Shown here in pieces: positions 54,933 to 64,000 of a stretch of 64,000 nt of DNA; position 1 is the first letter of the stretch, and the number at the start of each line of letters is the position of its first letter. The notes beneath the pieces were generated by a model. It was given only the letters and a program-made list of their open reading frames with translations, was not told the origin of the DNA and ran no database searches. Origin of the DNA: Aplidium turbinatum (taxonomy: Eukaryota; Chordata; Ascidiacea; Aplousobranchia; Polyclinidae); the NCBI GenBank assembly GCA_918807975.1, contig OU964930.1, positions 14,006,372 to 14,070,371 of the forward strand. The letters are read 5' to 3'. The position numbers were made by a program, and so were the translations under genes.

Positions 54933-55082
54933 GCCAGCAAATCAGTTCTTCTTTACATTAATTCTAATGTCTGCAAACGTTGAATTAGACGTTAAATTCC
55001 AGCCTGAAGATCAGTCCTATTTGGATTTATTCAAGGGTTGCATGCGTTTAATTAATATGAAAAGGGGGTAATTTGCTGGCAG
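54933..55082. repeat. Palindromic MITE, expanded copy
   Basis: Ends CCAGCAAATCAG and TAATTTGCTGGC enclose about 150 bp. The centre ATGTCTGCAAACGT is retained, with unrelated sequence in the right arm. Insertion or divergence after spread is likely. Confidence 0.6.
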
Positions 55083-58000
55083 GGTGTCGTCGTTATAGAG
55101 AGAACGAAAAAGAGGGGGTGATATCATGATATAATATTTAAACAGCTCCTAAGAAAGACATCACGATATTGGCACACGCTTTGTGACGACGGTCTTCTGA
55201 AGAAAGAGAGCTTCTAACTTCGCCTAAAAAGGTAAAAAACTGTACGAATAAAGTTTGTTTGACACGGATTTTATTCTTGTTAAGACAAACGGAATTTTTG
55301 TACCATATATTAAGCCACAACAGCTGAATAGGATTCGTACAAAATTCAGACGTTTCTTTTAGTTTCACATGGTAAGCTGGCTTTAGGCTAATCCAAAATT
55401 TATTTTCATTATTCTCAACAGACCACATGCAAATGAAAGATTCACTTTTTTCCAAAGTAGGCTATGCTTTGCGGATATGTGCTAATGGTCGTTTAACAAC
55501 GTACATTTCACGTCTACTAACTGTGACTTAAGGCCATAATCTTTTTCAACATCTTAAACCGTTGCTTTTGAAAAGAATTTGGAAACTCATTTGTTATCAT
55601 TGATAGAAGTTAATCCACTCCTCAAAGCAGGGACATCTTATAAAATCTGTTAAAGACGTTTTTTCTTTCATGGAGCAATGGCAAACAAATGGCCATACAA
55701 AGACTTAATAAAAAGCAATTGCATGGAAGAGAGGGGTTTAGTAGCTACTTTAGAATACTGTCTGTGGGTGAGAAAGTTTGGCCCACACACGCTCATCGTT
55801 TATGTAAAATGATTATACAAACATTGTTTTTCATTATTCAAACACTTGAAATGATGTCTCAGTTTCGACAAAGTGACTTATACTGTCAAAGTGACGTCAG
55901 AATCGAAAGGTGTTTTAAGGGCGGTAATACCAGCTCCAAAATGACTTTTCTTGAATGACTCAAATTCTTGAGATTAGAAAAAGTGTGAGAGCGTAAATTG
56001 TTTTAGCCTTTTCAAACATTTCAACATATTTTTAACTCACAACAATCTGTCAAACGTTGGTTAAGTCGGATGTCCCATGTCAATTATTTTGCGTGGAGCG
56101 TCGGTTATCCGCTGGATGTCGCTGATACGTGTGCTTCACGCTGTTTTGCATCTTTCTTTGCTCTCGGGCGTGACAACTGACAATTTAAGCAAGAATGTTA
56201 TAATTTGCTAAGTGGGCACGACATTGTCGTGGTGAAAGTACAAACAATATTTAACACTTGAAACTTTTCCGGGTTGCCGATCGAAGGTCAATTGCGAAAG
56301 CGACGACTGACGCATCTTCGCTTGATTGGAGAACAAATCAAATGAAAGCGACCCAGCTTGTCACACACGCCTTCTTCTGCTACTGTTGGTTTAAGCCTCA
56401 AACGTTGCGAAAAGCGCCATTTTTAAAACGACAATTGAGATAACGTTTGTGTGAATGTGTTGCTTTAGTAGTCTTACAAAACAACAAATGACACTTTTCT
56501 GTGATAGGCTATGACTTTTAAGCAAATCACGCGGATTGCCTTGAAACCGACAAAAGGAAATGAATAATGAAAATGAAAAATGAATATTTTGTTTGAAGAT
56601 AACAGCATCAACTCGAATGATAAGAAATGATCAAATGATTTTACAGACCCATTACAAAAACAACAAAGTGCTAACTATCTCGAAAAAGCTACATTGACAA
56701 ATAATAATTCAACAAGCTGTTTTTCACTGAATCTGCAACTGTCGATTTTCCAAACACCAGGTACAATCAAAAAAGTAAAAAAACGTGTTTCTTCAACCGC
56801 CAAGCACAAAACTAGTTATTGACGAAGTGACAAATTGATTGTGATCACACCATTTCAATGTACAATTGCTTCCGTTATAATTTCGTTTATTTTCTCAAAC
56901 TTCCACTTGAAAAGAATGTAATTTCGTGTAAATTTTACCTTACGTAGCAAACGACCTGGCTATAGCGTCAGTGGCGTGTGAAAATTGACCAGTTGACAAC
57001 GATTTCTCCTTGAAATGGAGTCAACTTCGCTAAAGCTTCATCTTTAAAGCAACAAATAGCAATTTCTCCTTTTGGGTGAGCTCAAATGCTAAAGCATGCG
57101 AGGTAAAAGGAAACAGCATTGAAGCAATGATACAGGTCAATGCACTATTTATTAAACTTTTAAGCACCATCTTTTCCTTATCTATAACCGATCTCTGGTT
57201 AATAGATTCGACAGCAATGCAACAAACACGTGTCTACAAAGCAAGTGTGTAGGCCTATGTTGCAAACGAGCGCACATTTCTGTTGCGTTCGTATCTGACT
57301 TGCTTGTACAGCGAGGACAAAAAGTGGTTTATTTGAAAATGCAAACTGTCGCTTCAAAACATAAGCACATTTTTACTGCATGGTCATTGATAAAAACATG
57401 TTATCTTGACTGGAGGCGTTTCTCTTTTGGATTTTTATTTACAATCTGGAGTAAGTCTATCAGAATTTCTGCAAAGTTTTTTTTTAGCCTTTTTTATTAT
57501 TGATGCTCTGTTATTCCGCCATTTTGTTGTCAAGTCTTCATTGATTGCTTCGTCTTTGTCGCTTTCCTAATCTCTTAAGCAATTAAAAGTAGTTAAAGAA
57601 TAAAAATCTATTTATAAATATTGAAAACTTGTCGATGTGTTGCCCTAGGTATTTGTTGCAACATTTTAGAAAAGTTAGTGAGTGCAGTGTTTTAAAAAAG
57701 CAGCGGGGACTCCGAATTAAAAGCGTAACGTAGGGTTTCCTGTTGTATTTTGCAAGTTGTATCCTTGCGGATAGTAGGCTACGTAACTTTTACTGCTCAC
57801 CTGTTTAACGGTTGAATAACATTTTTTAGCTTTTGTTTTATTTCATTAAGTTTTTGCATTGCAGCTGATGTTCTAGGAAATTCAAAAGTTGTTCACACTT
57901 TACCGAGTCGATACCTTTTCTTTTCAATAACAAATTAACAACAAAACACATAATTTTTCCTCTGTGGTCCCACTCTTTTTTATGTATTTATTCCAGCAAG

Positions 58001-61000
58001 GCACCTTCGTTTCTGACAAGCTGGACGTAATCAACTGAAGTCTTGATACCAATATTTTTCATCAAAAAGATGACATTTGTATTAAAAATGTGGCAACGCA
58101 CACTTTATTTGTGTTTTCTGATTTGTTCTTGTGTGTCAACGTTATTGTAATGTGTTTTCTGCAATGGCCAGTTGTCTTTTCTCACCATGGGTTTGGGCTC
58201 TCAGCACAACAGGCTCTGGCCCTGCGAGGATTAAAAAACAGAACAGGGATAGATAAGGTAAAACAAACATAAACTTTGAAAGCTTCACAATAACACATTG
58301 CATCATATTACTAGCTTTCGAAACGCTTTGCTGGGGAAGATGTTATTATCTGAAGAACTCTTCAAGCGTTCACAGACGGAAAACCAAACAAGAATTTGCT
58401 CAAAAACTTTTACCGAAATTTTTGTCTGGATCTTTTACTGTTTAAAACAGGTGCATAACTCTGTACTAAGCTAGTGACACTGATCTTCAAGTCTGGGTTT
58501 CGTCAAAAAAAAGGGCATTTAAAATATTTTGTGCACTCCCCAATTACATGTGACCAAGACTTTTTGCTGCCACGCGCGAGAAAATTGCTTCTTTAAATAA
58601 CAAGTTAAAATTAATGCTGTACGAAAAGATAGTTCTTTATATATAAATGGTGGACTTATTCTCCTGATGGTTCAACCATCTATCCAAATGAATGTGCATT
58701 GCGTATAATAAAAAAATATCAAGTTGGCTAATAACTTTTTGTACTAAAAGTATCGACAAATACTACTCAATGTTATTGGTTATTATTTTTTAAATATTCA
58801 ACAACGTATAATTTGCATTGCAAAAACCCTTGCTGCAAGCAAAATCATTGGTTTTGACTTGTAGCGTAGCCTATGGGTAAGACAAAAAATCTTTTAAACA
58901 AATTTAAGAAAGGTATTTGCATTCCGAAGGCTTAAAACTAATGTAATCTCACCAATTTTTATCATTAGTAAAAAGTTTCCCAAAAAACTGCACATGACCA
59001 TTGTATAACTGCTATTTACAAAAACGGTGTTTAGCATTAGAAACCACCTATAAAGAAACCTTTCTTGTAATACATAAAATCGACGATAGGCTACTGTGTG
59101 TTCATTGTTTGTTTATTGTTAGTAGCATGTAATATCTTTACAGTATTTTATAACAGAAATATGAGCATTAAACAGTTAAAATATTTTTTCAACTGTTAAG
59201 CAAATGATGTCTTTGTTATTGAAACATTTCAAGATATTCCACTCGTTCACAATTCTATCGTGTCAAAGCTTCCTAGGCTAGAATAATATTGATGGAGTTA
59301 AATTGGTCGTTTCATTCTTGTAACTATTTTTGTTTAAACAAGATTGAAACGGACAAACTTACTAACTTTGAAATAAATTGACCGTTATTTCCAAAACATG
59401 ATCTTTGTACAAGACAAATACTTCTGATAATTTTCAACAAGATAGGCTATATGAAGGCCTTGCTTATAACGATCCAGAGGAAGAAAAACCTTTTTTTGTA
59501 AGTTTTACTTTTGTAACGGCAAATCAATTTTTATCGCATAACACAAAGCATCAAACCTTTAATGTTTCTTACCCGTTTCCCAGCAAACTTTTTCTCGAAG
59601 CTGTTTATTGACTTTGGGCGAAATTCATACTCAACCACCAAAACCATAAATCTGTCCTAAAGTGTGAATTGATTTTATTATTCTGTTCGTTTAGTTAATT
59701 TTTATATTGACACTTTACTGTAGGCTATATCGGACACACTGTTTATAAATTAGAGTTAGCCTACTGTGTCATTTCTAAATTACAGTGTAACGAAAAACTT
59801 CGACAAAACTTTTACTTTTAGAAAAAATGTCACAGGTATCAAGTTTTCTTTTTTTCTCTGCAATTTGTCGCTAAATTGCAAATAGGCTACTCTCACTTTG
59901 TATTATTTTGCAACTACTATAAAATATTCAATCACGTTATACGGATTGCTGGATTATCATACGATTTACCGATCTGATGAGTTTTGAATTGCGCAAACAT
60001 TGTTTTAAAGTTTTCTATAAGAAATTTAAAATGAAATCAAGGCAAAGCTTTGCATCTTAGCAAAATAAAATATTGTCTCGTTTCCAAAATGTTCGAAATA
60101 CCTTTGTTTCAAATGCTGATATAGTGACAAGTCTCTGCTTGAATATTTGGTTGATCTTCAAAAAAAAATATTACTCCAGACGACGCACTTTGAAATTTAT
60201 GACTTGTTCTGTTGTCTAACGTCTATACAACTGTTTCATTTTCGTTTCGAACTCACAACAGAATGGCTAACATTTTGAAATGAACAGGCTAACCTTGTTT
60301 CTAATCGAGACAAAACAAAAGTAGCCTGCTTTGAATCGAATCAAAACAAAACAGGCTGCTGTAGTAGGCTATTTTAACAATTTTAAATATTCTAGCTTTT
60401 AACAGTTGAGGCATGGCACATGATGAAAAGGAAATATTGCTTTTGCCTCGTTTCTTTTGGGTTTTGGCATTTATATGGTTGGCGTTTGAAACTTTTAACG
60501 AACTGCGGTTTATGAAACTTATTTGACATTGCTTTGGATGAACATTATTAGTTCACAAATGACTTTAGAAGAAATAGCTGGTAGCCTATTGCAATGCATG
60601 TTGAAAAAGTAGCATAAAATATAAAACGAATTACTTAAGAACAACACAGATAACACTTGAGTTCGTGTTGACATCTCGAAGTTAGGTTTACCCAGTTATA
60701 GCCATTTTTGAAATTTAACAGAAGGGTTTGATGTTTGCATAAAGCCCTGTGAGATTTTCATGCCTTAGCTGTGTTTTTTAACACCATCATTTTAGTTTTT
60801 ATCTTTCCGCAATAAATTTGTCAAAGCATTATCGATGAATCAAATCAAAAAACAGAACCTGGATTACCAATGTCGGAGGGGCTTAGCAGAAACTCGGCAA
60901 GACAGCATTGCTGGCGCCACGGGTTTAAAACTGTCGGATATGACTTAATAGAATTTTACAATTAAAACTTCTTTTAGTGAGGGGTGCTGGTAACTATCAT

Positions 61001-62767
61001 CTTGCAAATCTTGATTACAAACTTTTTTGCCAGTGTAAGGTATTTATTCTGATGGAAGATAAAACATTCTTCATATGACGTTTTCTTGCCATAGCCTAGC
61101 CTTAAAATAAATGATCTCAGACGTGAAGTGAAAATAAAGATACATTATTTTGAAACAGGTTAAAAATGAAGAGTAACATTTACTGTCTTTTTTATCTTTG
61201 ACAGCCCCCTTTGTCTATAAAACCTTGTCAACAGTTTTTGTTTTTCCAACTTTCAAGATCACAAATGTTATTTTTATTGATTTTTTTTTAGTTTCGACTC
61301 ACGCGATTGGCTTGTATAGGTTAAGATCTACACTCAGAAGTGGCAGAACATAAGAATGTAACGCTTCGAAGAAAAAAATTAGAGAATAGTTTGTCACGAT
61401 GTTTCTTCTGAAAGGAAACACAGCCCAAGTCACGATGTAACGGATTCCAGAGCCAAGAAAAAGGAGGACAGTTTGGAATCTAGCGTTGACATTAAATCTC
61501 GACTCTTATAAGAGACGGCACAAATTATGTACCTCACTTCAGTTGCTAGTTGATTTCCGACAACAGGCACTGTCCAAGTATTTTTCGACGCCGTACAAAA
61601 GTTAAAATTGCTTGATTTCTATTCGTTGATTGTCATAATGTGGCAGTATTGAAATCGGAGAAAAGCGAGTTCTCTATCAATTGCTTTTTAAATTACAATG
61701 AAAATGTAATAATCTAGGATTAATGAGTTTACACGAGTGCAGGTATCGACGGGAGTTCACGTTGATTAGATTGCATGCAACTGCGAAGGGGTTATTAGGC
61801 TTACCACAAAGTCAAGCGTTTGCTATAAGCTGATTTTGCGAGCTTGTGCAACAGCGGTAACAAGATCTAGGCTACAAATCAGCAGGCTATGCTTCAAAGT
61901 AAGAGGCTTGTGTTGCATTTCATTGGAATTTTAGCAGGATACAGGCATGAATAAAGGAAATTCGATTCAGTATGTCCTCAGTACTGTAATTAATTGTCTT
62001 GCTTTACTTGTCGCGACAATTTGAATAACATCTGAGTTTCACTTTGCAGTCATTTTGCATAATATTGCCTCAATAGGCCTAGTTCAGGCACTGCAGTAGA
62101 TCGGTAAAGCGATAGTCAAAAGTTTGTTCTAATTTGGCCGAGTCTTTCCAACAGTTCGTAGAATGTATTAGTGTGTTGAGGAGTAACTGAAGGTTAAAAA
62201 CTTGGAAATTTAAATCTGAAAGAATTTTATCATAGGCTTGTTTTTTTCAGTTTAACCAGTGGTTGCAGATAATTGGTAATGCAGGAATGTAATTGCGTTA
62301 CGTTAGGCCTACCTTATTGTTGGTGTCTTTAAGTAAAAGATCCTTGTTTCTGATACTACGTCAGCATCGGCCTAACAGTGATATTTTGTCCAGTAACTAA
62401 TTTTGTGATATTTAGGCCCAACAGTGATATTTTGTCCAGTAACTGATTTTGTGTGTTTTCTCAGTTTTCAAGTATTTATGATGTAAATTGCTTGTGTTTT
62501 ACTGTAAGCTGTATGATCAAAGCTTTTACTATACCGGAACCTACATTTAAATGCCAAGCGGCTAACACCACACAGCAAAGGCGTTACACAAAGGGTAAAG
62601 ATGTTGTAGATGAAGACTTCTGCTTTGACTCAACTTAAAGACTTGAAAAGTCCTGTGAACATTACTTGTGAATAACGTAATGGTTTTTCAAGAATAATTG
62701 AAATTACTTAAATTGCCAATCTGATCAAGATTTCCGAAGGAACATTTTCAGAACGAAACCAAACAAA
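55083..62767. other. Intergenic stretch upstream of Hedgehog, no gene recognised
   Basis: About 7.7 kb with no coding sequence I can support; open frames here are short and lack motifs. TAGGCTA and TAGGCCTA motifs recur often from about 57 kb onward. There is a 46-bp tandem duplication at about 62369-62455. A TATAAAA with flanking C/G occurs at 61216-61222, but 1.5 kb from the start codon. By position this region is the likely home of Hedgehog control elements; nothing in the bases proves it. Confidence 0.45.
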
Positions 62768-63355
62768 ATGGTTGAACTAGTAAACTCTATTTATTCATGT
62801 GAACAATTGCAAGTTTGCGAGAACTTAAATGACACTGAGAATCAAGCGATGCATATCAAATGCAAGCGATGCTATCAAAGACAGTCCCAGCAAGAAACTA
62901 TCTCTCCTACGTGCTTTCAACGAAGCCACAAAAACTTAAACTCAAAAATACTTTCATGCTGTCGAACTTCTGTGACAAAGTCACTAAGATTTTGCTTATA
63001 CAGTTTTATTATATGGACGCTAGCAGTCGCCCCACTATTAAACGATTTAGCAAAAAACTCGTTACCGTTTAAATTCAGAATATCACTCGGCGGAGTGATA
63101 TTAACGCAAGCCTGTCATCCTGGTTCAACAAACGGGGGAGGAACACGCCCTCGTCCAGCTGTCAATTTATCCCCGTTCCAAAGAAACGAATATATTCCAA
63201 AAATGTCTGAGCAGACGATCGGCGCAAGCGGTCCGGCGGAAGGGCCGATTTATCGGAACACGCGACGATTTAGCGACGAGCTTTCTCCGAATTGGAATCC
63301 TGATATTGTCTTCAGAGACGAAGAGCACACAAACGAAGATAGAATGATGACAAAG
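62768..63355 (+). CDS. hh: Hedgehog, first coding exon (N-terminal signalling domain start), 3' partial
   Basis: Secreted morphogen precursor; this exon gives 196 codons. Residues 142-196 match the Hedgehog signalling domain: YIPKMSEQTIGASGPAEG, NWNPDIVFRDEEHT, EDRMMTK. Human SHH has FIPNVAEKTLGASGRYEG, NYNPDIIFKDEEN and ADRLMTQ. The donor AAG|gtaggt is at the classic exon 1/2 border, before RCK. Calcium-site residues E185, E186 and D191 are kept. The expected mature N-terminus CGPGRG is CHPGST here (C116). The start is the first in-frame ATG, in a good context (AAAATGG); M28 is the only other option before the hydrophobic span at residues 75-91. The 115-residue leader is long, as in Drosophila Hh. 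Hint domain exons lie beyond the window. Confidence 0.93.
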
Positions 63356-64000
63356 GTAGGTGGTAATTGTTTATACTGTTGTTATTATGGCTGAACAGCA
63401 CTTTAGCTTTAGAAAACAGTCAACCAATTGAGAGAAGAATTACTTTTTAACTCATATGGTCTATAATGGTATTGTATTACTTTGAGAATTGTGCTTTTCT
63501 GTTTGATGCCACAAAATAAGCAACACGTTTTGCAGAGAGCTTATGACCCATATAGGTAATTTGGTTTCGTAGCTTGAGCCTGTTGACCAAGAGAAGCATG
63601 ATATCGCCATACAAGCATTAAACTCGATTATTACTGTTGTTATAAACTTTATGACAGGCGATGCAATTATTTTTTAAACTACTCATAAATGCTTTATTTT
63701 TTGGTTTATTTCGCTCATGCAGTTCGACCGACTGTGCAAATATTGTACTTACAAACTGTGTACAGACCGAAAGCATTTCACCTTCCATGTCTGTTAAATC
63801 AATCACTACAGAAGTAGCCTCACACCAATAGTGGCGTCTGGGTTGTGAAAGGGATACTTTTTTGTTTTTGCAGCAGTGGTATCTTCAATTTTGAACATAA
63901 ATTGATGTCGCTGACTGGGCCTGACAACTTGAAACGTGATAAGAAACAAAAACTAATTACCTTTTGATTGACGACATATTGGCACAAACAAAGCTTGTGG
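63356..64000 (+). other. hh: Hedgehog intron 1 (incomplete)
   Basis: Begins with GTAGGT directly after the conserved exon 1. I see no second exon (RCK...LN) before the window ends, and no repeat of note. Confidence 0.8.

Noticed and set aside
55138-55455. 105-codon minus-strand frame
   Set aside because: No motif, no splice or promoter context, and a length expected by chance in AT-rich DNA of this size.
59405-59498. Possible exon (DRLYEGLAYNDPEEEKPFF followed by gtaagt)
   Set aside because: The donor is good but no clear acceptor, partner exon or homology was found; noted only as a weak candidate.
61216-61222. TATAAAA as Hedgehog TATA box
   Set aside because: It is 1.5 kb from the start codon with no evidence of a 5' UTR intron; AT-rich DNA gives many such matches.

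Overview
The window looks like nuclear DNA from an animal. It holds AT-rich, intron-rich protein genes, all on the + strand, with GT-AG introns (two look GC-AG), and many small DNA transposons and tRNA-derived SINEs. The three recognisable genes are chordate-like: an ABCA1/4/7-type lipid transporter, SPATA6 and Hedgehog. An invertebrate deuterostome fits best and a tunicate is my guess, but the sequence alone does not prove it. There are no bacterial features.

Layout. Positions 438-25686 hold an ABC subfamily A full transporter. Its first exons lie left of the window; 42 coding exons are visible and give 2016 residues in one continuous frame, ending in a natural stop. Two neighbouring exons (4626-4826 and 5073-5282) encode alternative versions of the same membrane-proximal ectodomain segment, so the gene probably makes two isoforms by mutually exclusive splicing. 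Positions 25687-36316 are an intergenic stretch rich in hAT-type elements, a tRNA SINE, an intact-looking hammerhead ribozyme motif on the minus strand and a broken zinc-cluster ORF of unknown element type. Positions 36317-52359 hold SPATA6, 14 exons and 644 residues; its 6.5-kb first intron carries a 3.1-kb transposon with long inverted repeats and a perfect 8-bp target duplication. Positions 52360-62767 are intergenic: a SPATA6 polyadenylation signal, a deleted hAT element, and about 7.7 kb with no gene I can recognise. Positions 62768-63355 are the first coding exon of a Hedgehog gene, ending at the splice position conserved in the family; the rest lies right of the window.

Repeats. The commonest element is a roughly 87-bp near-perfect palindrome centred on ACGTCTGCAGACGT, with at least nine good copies and about as many decayed ones, mostly in introns. 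Six non-autonomous hAT-like elements and one deleted transposase-bearing copy can be delimited to the base by matching 8-bp flanks.

The three genes have no known shared pathway: lipid export, sperm head-tail coupling and secreted signalling. Their order is useful mainly as a synteny marker.
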